NCBI GenBank assembly: GCA_017383485.1
Contig: JAFNXM010000005.1
Span: 98,907 to 162,906 of the forward strand
Length of the DNA stretch: 64,000 nucleotides
Direction of reading: 5' to 3'
Source: Bacteroidaceae bacterium
Lineage (GTDB): Bacteria > Bacteroidota > Bacteroidia > Bacteroidales > Bacteroidaceae
The notes beneath the pieces are model-generated. The model saw nothing but the letters and a program-made list of their open reading frames with translations, made no database searches and was not told the DNA's origin. Position 1 is the first letter of the stretch. Each line of letters starts with the position of its first letter. This document shows positions 9,417 through 17,588 of the stretch, one piece after another. The translations under genes were made by a program, and so were the position numbers.

Positions 9417-9912
9417 AAAATTCCTCGGCGACTTTTTTCAATCCCTCCAAATCTATTTTTTCGAGCAACTCTTCCACCGTCTCTTTGTCGGGATACAGTC
9501 GTAATTTGGGAGCGACATCGCACAAGGGGCAAAGCACAAATGCACGCTCGCTGGTACGTGGGTGGGGCAGGGTCAGACGTGGTTCGTCCATCACTACACC
9601 CTCCATCCATAGCAGGTCGATGTCTATCGTGCGGTCGGCATATTGTCCGTCGACGCTCTTGTGCCGGCGGCCCAGTTCGCGCTCGATTTCCTGCGTCACG
9701 TCGAGGATTTTCTCTGGCGTCAGGTCTGTGCGACACGCGACGGCGGCATTCAGAAACAAATGCTTGGACTCAAATCCCACAGGCGCCGTTTCGTAGAGCG
9801 CAGACCTGGCTTCGATGCGGCCTACCCGTTCATCAATCATCTCGATTGCACGACGCAGGTTCTCTTTGCGTTCGCCAGTATTTGCACCCAGTGCCAGATA
9901 GAGCATCTTCAT
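9415..9912 (-). CDS. folK: 2-amino-4-hydroxy-6-hydroxymethyldihydropteridine pyrophosphokinase
   Basis: 165 aa, normal HPPK length. It transfers pyrophosphate from ATP to 6-hydroxymethyl-dihydropterin in cytoplasmic folate synthesis. Family marks are LALGANTGER at the start, ETAPVGF, the signature run DGQYADRTIDIDLLW with the Mg2+-binding aspartates, and LPHPR. It is the last gene of the minus-strand run ftsX–DUF3098–uppP–truB–queA–folK and starts 21 bp after the queA stop. The second Met (residue 3) is an alternative start. Confidence 0.95.
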   Translation of the reverse strand: MKMLYLALGANTGERKENLRRAIEMIDERVGRIEARSALYETAPVGFESKHLFLNAAVACRTDLTPEKILDVTQEIERELGRRHKSVDGQYADRTIDIDLLWMEGVVMDEPRLTLPHPRTSERAFVLCPLCDVAPKLRLYPDKETVEELLEKIDLEGLKKVAEEF

Positions 9913-9933
9913 CCTATGCCGTTTCTTCGAGGA

Positions 9934-10986
9934 TTAGTCTACGATCAAGAGGGCGTCGCCGTAGGGGCCGAATTGGTAGTCGCCGTCGAGCGCTTCCTGA
10001 TAAGCCTTCATCGTGAAGTCGTAGTCGCCAAACGCTGCGGTGAGCATGAGCAACGTAGAGTAGGGCAGGTGGAAGTTGACGAGCATAGCATCAGCCACGG
10101 AGAAGTCGTATGGAGGGAAGATGAACTTGTTGGTCCAGCCTTCGAATTCCTTGATGCGGCAGTCGGCGCTCACGCTCGCTTCCAGTGCACGCTGTACGGT
10201 CGTACCGATGGCTACGATCTTGTGGCCGTTGTCCTTTGCTGTGTTGACAATACGGCAGCACTCAGCATCCACGAACATTTGCTCGGAGTCCATTTTGTGT
10301 TTGGTCAAATCCTCGACGTCTGTGTTGCGGAAGTTGCCCAAACCGCAGTGCAAAGTGACATAAGCAAAGTTGATACCCTTAATTTCCATGCGCTTCATGA
10401 TTTGTTTGGAGAAGTGCAAACCTGCTGTAGGGGCAGTCACTGCGCCGATGTGCTTGGCAAAGATGCATTGGAAATCTTCCAGGTCTTGTTCTTCCGACTC
10501 ACGACCGATGAAGCGAGGGATAGGCGCTTCGCCCAAAGCATAGAGCGACTGTACAAATTCTTCGTGCTCGCCGTCGTACAGGAAGCGCAGTGTGCGGCCA
10601 CGGCTGGTAGTATTGTCGATCACTTCGGCTACGATAGAATTGTCTTCGCCAAAGTAAAGTTTGTTGCCGATACGAATCTTTCGTGCTGGGTCTACGAGTA
10701 CGTCCCACAGACGGAGTTCGCGGTTTAGTTCGCGTAGCAAGAATACCTCGATGCGTGCTCCAGTCTTCTCCTTGTTACCATAAAGGCGTGCGGGGAATAC
10801 CTTTGTGTCGTTGAACACGAATACATCTTCTTCGTCGAAGTAGTCCAAAATATCCTTGAACATCTTGTGTTCGATTTCGCCAGTCTTGCGGTGCAACACC
10901 ATCATTTTGCATTCGTCGCGATGGGGGGCTGGATACTTTGCGATTTTCTCTTCGGGAAGTTTGAACTTGAATTGTGAAAGTTTCAT
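9934..10986 (-). CDS. queA: S-adenosylmethionine:tRNA ribosyltransferase-isomerase
   Basis: 350 aa from the Met of [16 protein letters not shown]; a longer in-frame extension to 11070 is not family-like. QueA uses SAM as ribosyl donor to convert preQ1-tRNA to epoxyqueuosine-tRNA. Typical segments are [50 protein letters not shown]-like [11 protein letters not shown], and [26 protein letters not shown] box (11118-11111) upstream suggests its own promoter in addition to read-through from truB. Confidence 0.95.
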   Translation of the reverse strand: MKLSQFKFKLPEEKIAKYPAPHRDECKMMVLHRKTGEIEHKMFKDILDYFDEEDVFVFNDTKVFPARLYGNKEKTGARIEVFLLRELNRELRLWDVLVDPARKIRIGNKLYFGEDNSIVAEVIDNTTSRGRTLRFLYDGEHEEFVQSLYALGEAPIPRFIGRESEEQDLEDFQCIFAKHIGAVTAPTAGLHFSKQIMKRMEIKGINFAYVTLHCGLGNFRNTDVEDLTKHKMDSEQMFVDAECCRIVNTAKDNGHKIVAIGTTVQRALEASVSADCRIKEFEGWTNKFIFPPYDFSVADAMLVNFHLPYSTLLMLTAAFGDYDFTMKAYQEALDGDYQFGPYGDALLIVD

Positions 10987-11110
10987 ATCGTATATTTTTT
11001 TCTGATTGTCGGGTATAATATATATAATAAGGTGTGGGTGTGAGCAGGTCTTGGCTCGTGTGTAAGGCACAAAGTGTAGACTGCAACATACTACCCCCTC
11101 TGCGCATTGG

Positions 11111-11118
11111 CAAAGATA
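11111..11118 (-). promoter_or_regulatory. -7 box of a probable queA promoter
   Basis: TATCTTTG on the minus strand matches TAnnTTTG in the 141-bp truB-queA gap. I see no matching -33 TTTG at the expected distance. Confidence 0.35.
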
Positions 11119-11127
11119 AAATGTGCA

Positions 11128-11847
11128 CTAAGTGCGAGGTGTGGGCTCGGTTTCAACTTCGATTTGCTGCAACCAAAACTCAAATTGCTCCAGGGTCAGA
11201 CAGTCTTGTATCGTGTATTCACCGACGCGTGTGCGGCGTAGGGCTGTCAGGTGCGCACCGCTTTGTAGTGCCTGGCCGATGTCGCGAGCCAGAGCGCGGA
11301 TGTAGGTGCCTTTCGAGCAGACTACGCGAATGGTGATTTGCATCTTTTCCAGATCGTGGGCGATCAGACTGATTTCGTCGATGCGTAGGGGTTTGGCACG
11401 TAGTTCAACGTCTTCGCCTTTGCGCGCCAGGTCGTAGGCACGTTTGCCCTGCACTTTGCAAGCCGAGAAGGCGGGTGGCACCTGCATGATTTCGCCTACG
11501 AAAGTCTGCAATACGCGCTCGATTTCCTCGAGGGTAATATGTGCGGTGGGATAGGTAGCGTCTACTTCGTGTTCGAGGTCAAAACTTGGCGTCGTAGCAC
11601 CCAGTTGCAAGGTGGCTTCGTATTCTTTCACGCCCGTTTGCAATCGTTCGATATCCTTAGTAGCGCGGCCTGTACAAATCACCATCACGCCAGTAGCCAG
11701 GGGGTCCAATGTGCCTGCATGGCCTACCTTGATTTTACGTCCGCGCATCTTTTGGGTGATGAGCCAACGCACCTTTGCCACCAGGCCAAAGGAAGTGATG
11801 CCATAGGCCTTGTCAAAAGTCAAAATCTGTCCGTCCAGAAAGTTCAT
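11128..11847 (-). CDS. truB: tRNA pseudouridine(55) synthase
   Basis: 239 aa, catalytic core plus a very short C-terminal part, as in other Bacteroidetes. It isomerises U55 of the tRNA T-loop. The catalytic aspartate is D48 in HAGTLDPLATG; other TruB segments are DKAYGITSF, KEYEATLQLG, PPAFSACKVQGKRAYDLAR, and CSKGTYIRALARDIG. It lies 32 bp after uppP in the conserved run. Confidence 0.95.
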   Translation of the reverse strand: MNFLDGQILTFDKAYGITSFGLVAKVRWLITQKMRGRKIKVGHAGTLDPLATGVMVICTGRATKDIERLQTGVKEYEATLQLGATTPSFDLEHEVDATYPTAHITLEEIERVLQTFVGEIMQVPPAFSACKVQGKRAYDLARKGEDVELRAKPLRIDEISLIAHDLEKMQITIRVVCSKGTYIRALARDIGQALQSGAHLTALRRTRVGEYTIQDCLTLEQFEFWLQQIEVETEPTPRT

Positions 11848-11879
11848 CGTGAATCTATTTTTGTACGAGGATAGGGGCT

Positions 11880-12725
11880 TTACATAATTTCCAACTTAAT
11901 GCCGCAAAGCATCAAGACCAAGATCAAACCACCTGCGATGATGCGGTACCAACCAAAGGCAACGAAGCCATATTTTGAGACAAAGTTGATGAAGAACTTA
12001 ATCGCCAGCATCGCTACGATAAAGGCTACGACGTTGCCAATAATCAGCGTGCTCAGATTGTCCATGATCAGTGCTGTGCCGCCAGTCGAAAGGAGTTTGT
12101 ATATCTTGTAAACTGTAGCGCCAAACATAGTTGGTACGGCCAGGAAGAAGGAAAATTCTGCCGCAGCCTTACGTGTGAGACCCTGAGACATACCACCGAT
12201 GATCGTAGCCATTGAGCGCGACACACCAGGTATCATCGAGATACACTGAAACAAACCAATCATGAACGAACGCTTAGGCGTCATTTCGGTTTGCTCACTG
12301 CCCTTGTTGAACAGGCGGTCGCTGAAGAGCATAAAGATACCACCTACGACCAGCATCACTGCTACTACGGTCACGCTCTCGAGCATAGCATCGATGGCGT
12401 CGCTGAAGAGTAGGCCGAATACGGCGGCGGGTACGAAGGCGATGAAGAGTTTCCAATAGAAGTCGAACTTGTGCAGCAAGCGTCCCACGGCATTTGCGCC
12501 CTCGGGGGCAGGTGTGTTGTTCAACTGAAAGAAGCGTTTCCAGTAGAGTACCAATACGGAGAGAATGGCGCCGAACTGTATGATAAAGGTGAAGGCTTTG
12601 ACAAAGTCTGTACTCTCTACGCCCAACAAACCCTGGGTGATGATCATGTGGCCAGTGGATGATACGGGCAGGAATTCGGTCAATCCCTCGACGATGGCGA
12701 TAATTACGGTTTCTAACCAAGTCAT
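11880..12725 (-). CDS. uppP: Undecaprenyl-diphosphatase
   Basis: 281 aa polytopic inner-membrane protein of the BacA/UppP family. It dephosphorylates undecaprenyl pyrophosphate so the lipid carrier of peptidoglycan and O-antigen synthesis can be reused. The motif [14 protein letters not shown] (residues 13-26) and the second signature [11 protein letters not shown] are intact, and about eight hydrophobic segments are visible. The start lies 13 bp after the DUF3098 stop, so the two are translated from one message. Confidence 0.95.
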   Translation of the reverse strand: MTWLETVIIAIVEGLTEFLPVSSTGHMIITQGLLGVESTDFVKAFTFIIQFGAILSVLVLYWKRFFQLNNTPAPEGANAVGRLLHKFDFYWKLFIAFVPAAVFGLLFSDAIDAMLESVTVVAVMLVVGGIFMLFSDRLFNKGSEQTEMTPKRSFMIGLFQCISMIPGVSRSMATIIGGMSQGLTRKAAAEFSFFLAVPTMFGATVYKIYKLLSTGGTALIMDNLSTLIIGNVVAFIVAMLAIKFFINFVSKYGFVAFGWYRIIAGGLILVLMLCGIKLEIM

Positions 12726-12738
12726 ATTCCGCTAAGTT

Positions 12739-13002
12739 TTATTGTTTTTCTACGACGTCTGTTGTATTCTCGCCCTTGTCCTTTGGTTTGCGAATGATAG
12801 CATACGCAATAAATAAATAGCCAAAGAAGCATACCACGGGGGCTACCTTGATGCGGCGTGCGCTAAAGATTTCGGGATTAAACTCAGTCTCGGTAGTACC
12901 GCTGCCAGACATCAAAATCAGTCCCAAAATGACAATGGCCATACCTACAGCCAGGAGGATGAAATTCATCTTGTCAAATGCGAAAACTCGTTTTTGTTTC
13001 AT
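12739..13002 (-). CDS. DUF3098 small two-helix membrane protein
   Basis: 87 aa with two predicted transmembrane helices (about 12-32, LLAVGMAIVILGLILM, and 52-70, VVCFFGYLFIAYAII) and the family segment FNPEIFSARRIKVAP between them. Proteins of this family regularly lie between ftsX and uppP in Bacteroidetes. The conserved position suggests a cell-envelope role, but the function is not known to me. Confidence 0.85.
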   Translation of the reverse strand: MKQKRVFAFDKMNFILLAVGMAIVILGLILMSGSGTTETEFNPEIFSARRIKVAPVVCFFGYLFIAYAIIRKPKDKGENTTDVVEKQ

Positions 13003-13035
13003 GTCAAATATGAATTGTGATAGGTTTGTATTCTG

Positions 13036-13908
13036 TTAGTTGAGGAAAAGGTCGTTGCTGCGCATACGCAGGTAGTGATTGACCGAGAAGAATGCGCACA
13101 GCAGTGTCAGCACCAAGCCGCACACCAGCACGCTGCCCATGGTGAAGAGTGTCACATCGTTGGTCAGCAGCATCGCGATGTAGGTGTCTGTCTGCGACAT
13201 GTACCAAATGCCTATACCGAGCAGTACATTGGCCATCGTAGCCGAGATGAAACCGATCCAGAAGGCTTGTCTCATGAACGGACGGCGGATGAAGCCCCAA
13301 CGTGCTCCGACCAATCGCATCGAGTGTATCAGGAAGCGACGCGAATAGATACTCATGCGCATCGTATTGTGGATTAAGGCGAAAGTGATAAACGCCAACA
13401 GCGCAGCCACACTGAGCAAGATGGTACCAACCACGGGTATCGTCTTGTTGAGGTTGTCGATTTCTTCGATAGGATAAATCACGTCGGCCACCCATGCGTT
13501 CTTCTTGATTTCGGGTGCTATCTTGTTGATACTATCCCCATTGGTGTACTCGCCGTGCAGGCGCAATTCGAGTTCGGCCAATATGGGATTGTCGTCGATG
13601 AATTCGCCAGGATTCATCTCCATGCTTTCATAGATTTCCTTGGCGCCCTCTTCTTTCGAGATGTACTTCATTTCCTTGACATACGCCTTGTTTTTCAACT
13701 CATTTTTCAAGGATTGCAGATCCTTGGCAGGGATGCTGTCCTTCAGCAGTACAGCCACGGGCATTTCCGAGCGTACCTGATTGCTGAAGTTGCCTGCGAG
13801 GGTTACAAAAAAGATGGCTCCGCCGAGCAGGATCAATACCAAAGTAGTACTGATGCACGTCATGATCGTATTATAGCTGCCACCGATTCTTTTTTTCTTT
13901 TTCGCCAT
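13036..13908 (-). CDS. ftsX: Cell division protein FtsX
   Basis: 290 aa from MAKKKKRIGG. An upstream in-frame Met (13974) would add 22 residues across the promoter and is rejected. The topology is FtsX-like: one helix at ~18-42, a ~120-residue extracytoplasmic domain, then three helices at ~165-285. FtsX with FtsE forms the ABC-type complex that activates septal peptidoglycan hydrolases; ftsE is not in this window. It is the first gene of the folK-ftsX operon; 33 bp separate it from DUF3098. A strong palindrome occupies its 5' leader. Confidence 0.9.
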   Translation of the reverse strand: MAKKKKRIGGSYNTIMTCISTTLVLILLGGAIFFVTLAGNFSNQVRSEMPVAVLLKDSIPAKDLQSLKNELKNKAYVKEMKYISKEEGAKEIYESMEMNPGEFIDDNPILAELELRLHGEYTNGDSINKIAPEIKKNAWVADVIYPIEEIDNLNKTIPVVGTILLSVAALLAFITFALIHNTMRMSIYSRRFLIHSMRLVGARWGFIRRPFMRQAFWIGFISATMANVLLGIGIWYMSQTDTYIAMLLTNDVTLFTMGSVLVCGLVLTLLCAFFSVNHYLRMRSNDLFLN

Positions 13909-13938
13909 AATTATGAGGTTCTTTTTATGATTTCTACG

Positions 13939-13979
13939 GTACGAAGTGGATACAATCCACCTAAATTCGTACAAAGTTA
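13939..13979 (-). promoter_or_regulatory. ftsX promoter -7 box with a palindrome at the transcript start
   Basis: TAACTTTG (13979-13972) matches the -7 consensus. Immediately downstream lies a nested palindrome: GTACGAA (13939-13945) with TTCGTAC (13966-13972), and GTGGAT (13946-13951) with ATCCAC (13955-13960) around a 3-nt loop. As DNA it could be an operator; as RNA it would form a hairpin at the 5' end of the message. Confidence 0.55.
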
Positions 13980-14138
13980 CAAAAGATTGCGAATTTTTAT
14001 GCCTTCTCCTGGCTTTTTAACACAGTTTTTATGCATTTTTCCCCGTTTTCCATCATTTTTGCCTCCAAATTTGCCGGTTCGGTGCTGTGTTGAAATGCGG
14101 CAGTCGATAGGGGATAAAAAGTGGTAGTTTTAGGGCGG

Positions 14139-14267
14139 AAAAATTTTGCGACGCCTCGTTGAAATTTCGCGACGCCTCGTTGAAATTTCGCGACGGCTCG
14201 TGAAAATTTTGCGACGGCTCGTGAAAAAAAGGTCTAATGTTTTTTCAACGAGGTCTAAGCTTTTTTT
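14139..14267 (+). repeat. Dispersed element copy C (4 units, divergent promoter region)
   Basis: Four tandem 21-bp units (two ending GCCTCGT, two ending GGCTCGT), then A/T-tract modules around GGTCTAATG and GGTCTAAGC. Preceded by GTTTTAGGGC, as in copy E. It sits between the divergent ftsX and CoA-transferase genes, where no transcript ends. It accounts for most of the 610-bp gap 13909-14518; no gene is visible there. Confidence 0.9.
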
Positions 14268-14438
14268 GACGGGGTTAAATCATGGGATTTTTAGGCGTAT
14301 CGTGTGGTGATTTTTTCGCCCTTTCGCAATTTGTGAAAGTGATGCTCTGTCGCCCCGATCTATTCCCTTTTTTTAGACAAAAAACAGGGTGGCTTCGTTG
14401 ATTTGTTCGATTTTGTAGGCGAAACGGCTTAAAAAACG

Positions 14439-14477
14439 TAATTTTGCATGATTTTCCGTAGGAAAAATATATTTTTG
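14439..14477 (+). promoter_or_regulatory. Promoter boxes for the CoA-transferase operon
   Basis: Two TAnnTTTG matches, TAATTTTG at 14439-14446 and TATTTTTG at 14470-14477, precede the ATG at 14519 by 72 and 41 nt. Either may be used. Confidence 0.4.
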
Positions 14478-14518
14478 CACAAATATTCGACAAACACAGA
14501 AAAAATTAGACACTAAAC

Positions 14519-16021
14519 ATGAATATTCCCGAAATCACAGCAGCCGAAGCCGCATCGCAGATAGAGCATGGCGCCTTGATTGGCGTAGGCGGCTTTGGAC
14601 CCGCAGGATCTCCCAAATATATCATTCCACAATTGGCACAGCGTGCGCGACAGGAGCATGCCGCTGGCCGACCCTTCAAGGTGAGCGTCGTGACTGGCGC
14701 TTCGATTGGTGCAAGTTGCGACGGCGAACTGGCAGAAGCAGATGCCATCGACCGCAGATTTCCCTTCAGTGTCAACGCGCAACTGCGTCAGGCATTCAAC
14801 TCGGGACGTGTGCGCTACAACGACTTGAACCTGTCGGACAATGCCTCGCACCTGCGCCAGGGCGTGACGGGACAAATCGACTGGGGTATCATCGAGGCCT
14901 GCGATGTGCAAGAGATACATGGCCGCGTGCGTATCTATCTGACAGCAGGGATAGGTATCGCGCCCACGATCTGCCGCCTGGCAAAAAATGGCGTATTCAT
15001 CGAACTCAACGCCTGGCACTCCACACGCCTGATCGGTATGCACGACATCTACGAAATAGAGGCGCCGTGGTTTCGCTCACCTGTGCGTATCACACAGCCT
15101 GTCGAACATATCGGTATGCCCTATATCGAGACGACGCCCGACCGCATCCGTGGCATCGTTTATACGAATGCGCCCGACGAAGCCCGCGAGATGTTGCCCG
15201 CTACGCCGGCTACGCTACAAATAGGTCAGAACCTGGCCGACTTCCTCGTGTGGAATATGAAACAAGGCTACATCTTCAAGGACCGATTGACCCTGCAAAG
15301 TGGTGTGGGTAGTGCGGCGAATGCTGTGGTCGGCGCCCTGGGTAGCCAACCCGACGTGCCCAACTTCAATATCTACACCGAGGTGCTGCAAGAAGAACCC
15401 TTGCGCTTGATCAGAGAAGGGCGCATCACTGCAGCATCTACCGGCGCACTGACCATCAGTAGCACGCATCTCAAGGACCTTTACGAAAATATCGATCAAT
15501 ACCGCGGACGTTTGCTGTTGCGCCCTTCGGAGATATCAAACTGCCCCGAAATCATCGCGCGTCTTGGTATCTGTAGCATCAACACTGCTATCGAGGTGGA
15601 CATCTACGGCCACGTGAATTCGACAAAGATCTGCGGATCGAAGATGATGAATGGTGTGGGTGGTTCGGCAGACTTCACTTGCAACGCGATGCTGGCTACT
15701 TTCACCTGCGCCTCGACCACAAAGGACGGCCGCATTAGTTCGATCGTCCCCTTCTGCTCTCATGTGGACCACACCGAACACTATGTCGACGCCATCGTGA
15801 CAGAATACGGCGTGGCAGACCTGCGCAACAAATGTGCGACGGAGCGTGCCGAGGCGATCATTGCCATAGCGCACCCCGACTACCGCCCTATCCTGCGCGA
15901 GTACCTTCGCATCGCACAACAAGGCGGCGGACACACACCACACGCCTTGTCCAAAGCATTTGCCATGCACGAGGCATTTATGAAGAAGGGCGACATGCGA
16001 CTCACTACTTTCGAAGATTAA
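14519..16021 (+). CDS. Acetyl-CoA hydrolase/succinyl-CoA:acetate CoA-transferase
   Basis: 500 aa, full length for the Cat1/AarC family. It moves CoA between acyl-CoA and acetate or succinate in fermentative acid metabolism, in the cytoplasm. The N-terminal half carries GVGGFGPAGSPK and TGASIGASCDGEL. The catalytic glutamate is expected in NIYTEVLQE (~residue 286), and GSGGSADF-like GVGGSADFTCNA and YGVADLRNK follow in the C-terminal half. It heads a plus-strand group; the GH3-family gene begins 45 bp later. Whether it acts mainly on succinate, propionate or butyrate cannot be told. Confidence 0.9.
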   Translation: MNIPEITAAEAASQIEHGALIGVGGFGPAGSPKYIIPQLAQRARQEHAAGRPFKVSVVTGASIGASCDGELAEADAIDRRFPFSVNAQLRQAFNSGRVRYNDLNLSDNASHLRQGVTGQIDWGIIEACDVQEIHGRVRIYLTAGIGIAPTICRLAKNGVFIELNAWHSTRLIGMHDIYEIEAPWFRSPVRITQPVEHIGMPYIETTPDRIRGIVYTNAPDEAREMLPATPATLQIGQNLADFLVWNMKQGYIFKDRLTLQSGVGSAANAVVGALGSQPDVPNFNIYTEVLQEEPLRLIREGRITAASTGALTISSTHLKDLYENIDQYRGRLLLRPSEISNCPEIIARLGICSINTAIEVDIYGHVNSTKICGSKMMNGVGGSADFTCNAMLATFTCASTTKDGRISSIVPFCSHVDHTEHYVDAIVTEYGVADLRNKCATERAEAIIAIAHPDYRPILREYLRIAQQGGGHTPHALSKAFAMHEAFMKKGDMRLTTFED

Positions 16022-16066
16022 CGAGGTGAATACCTTTTCCAAAAACAATAAATACAGAACACACAA

Positions 16067-17584
16067 ATGAGCTTGACGAAATTAGGCCGACCACTGTTCA
16101 AAGGCAGAATCGGCGCTATCGAAAAATATACCAACGGAGCGGAGGAAATCCAACGCGCCGTGTTGGCAAGACTACTCCGCTCGGCAGAAAATACCGAGTG
16201 GGGCCGCTTGTTTGGCTTTGCACAGATGAAAGGTTACGAGGACTATGCGCAAAAAGTTCCCATCAACACCTACGAAGAGTTGAAGGCGTACATCGACCGA
16301 ATGCGACAGGGCGAAGAGAATGTACTCTGGCCTGGCGCAGTGAAATGGTACGCCAAATCTTCCGGCACAACCAACGACAAGAGTAAGTTCATCCCCGTCA
16401 GCCAAGAGGGCTTGAAGAATATACACTACGCCGGCGGAAAAGACGCCGTAGCCCTGTATCTGCACAATCACCCGGAATCCAAACTCTTCAACGGCAAGGC
16501 ACTAATCCTCGGCGGCAGTCATGCACCAAACTACAATCTGCCGAAATCACTCGTTGGGGATTTGTCCGCGATCCTGATAGAAAATATACATCCCCTGGTC
16601 AATTTGCTACGAGTACCCCAGAAGCGTGTAGCACTCCTGGCAGACTTTGAAGAAAAGCGCAATCGCATCGCAGAAATCGCCGTCAAAAAGGACGTGACCA
16701 ACTTGAGCGGTGTGCCATCCTGGATGTTGTCGGTGATTAACCGCGTGTTGGAAATTTCAGGCAAGACCTATTTGGACGAAGTATGGCCCAATTTGGAAGT
16801 TTTCTTCCACGGCGGCGTAGCCTTCACCCCCTATCGCGAACAATACAAAGCCTTGATTCGCTCGCCCCGTATGAATTATATGGAAACCTACAATGCGTCG
16901 GAAGGATTCTTTGGCTTGCAGAGCGACCCCAACGATCCGGCGATGCTACTCATGCTGGACTACGACGTCTTCTACGAGTTTATCCCACTGGACGAATTGG
17001 ACAGCGAACGTCCCAACGTCGTGCCCATCTGGGGCGTTGAGGTCGGCAAAAACTACGCCATGCTCATCACCACATCCTGTGGTTTGTGGCGATACCAAAT
17101 CGGCGACACCGTACGCTTCACCTCGACGGCGCCATATAAGTTCGTCATCAGCGGACGCACCAAGAGTTTCATCAATGCCTTCGGCGAGGAATTGATCGTA
17201 GACAACGCTGAGCAGGGACTGCGTATAGCTTGCGAACAAACAGGCGCCGTAGTCAGCGAATATACCGCCGCACCCGTCTTCATGGATGCCGCTGGCAAGT
17301 GCCGACATCAGTGGGTGATCGAATTTGATAAGGCACCAGCTTCAGTAGATGAATTTGCGCAGATATTGGATCAAGCCTTGCAGGGTCTGAACTCAGACTA
17401 CGAAGCGAAAAGATATAAGGATCTGACACTGCAAGCACTGGAAATCGTTCCAGCCCGTGCGGGACTTTTCACAGAGTGGATGAAACTGCGTGGGAAGTTA
17501 GGCGGACAGCACAAAGTGCCTCGTCTATCCAACAACAGAGAACTGATCGAGCAACTGCTATCTTTGAATGCTCAAACGAAATAA
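16067..17584 (+). CDS. GH3 auxin-responsive promoter family acyl-adenylating enzyme
   Basis: 505 aa. The family shares the ANL fold and adenylates carboxylates, sometimes joining them to amino acids. Visible motifs are WYAKSSGTTNDKSKFIP (ATP loop, ~100-115), YNASEGFFG (~265) and IGDTVRFTSTAPYKFVISGRTKSFINAFGEEL (hinge region, split here as IGDTVRFT and SGRTKSFINAFGEEL). Such genes are common in Bacteroidetes, but their substrate is not established. It follows the CoA-transferase and lies 4 bp before the next lipoprotein gene, so the three are probably cotranscribed. Confidence 0.85.
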   Translation: MSLTKLGRPLFKGRIGAIEKYTNGAEEIQRAVLARLLRSAENTEWGRLFGFAQMKGYEDYAQKVPINTYEELKAYIDRMRQGEENVLWPGAVKWYAKSSGTTNDKSKFIPVSQEGLKNIHYAGGKDAVALYLHNHPESKLFNGKALILGGSHAPNYNLPKSLVGDLSAILIENIHPLVNLLRVPQKRVALLADFEEKRNRIAEIAVKKDVTNLSGVPSWMLSVINRVLEISGKTYLDEVWPNLEVFFHGGVAFTPYREQYKALIRSPRMNYMETYNASEGFFGLQSDPNDPAMLLMLDYDVFYEFIPLDELDSERPNVVPIWGVEVGKNYAMLITTSCGLWRYQIGDTVRFTSTAPYKFVISGRTKSFINAFGEELIVDNAEQGLRIACEQTGAVVSEYTAAPVFMDAAGKCRHQWVIEFDKAPASVDEFAQILDQALQGLNSDYEAKRYKDLTLQALEIVPARAGLFTEWMKLRGKLGGQHKVPRLSNNRELIEQLLSLNAQTK

Positions 17585-17588
17585 GTTT

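Noticed and set aside
14139-14222. Four tandem 21-bp units looked like a CRISPR array
   Set aside because: There are no unique spacers between units and no cas genes nearby; the units are directly joined and recur elsewhere singly.
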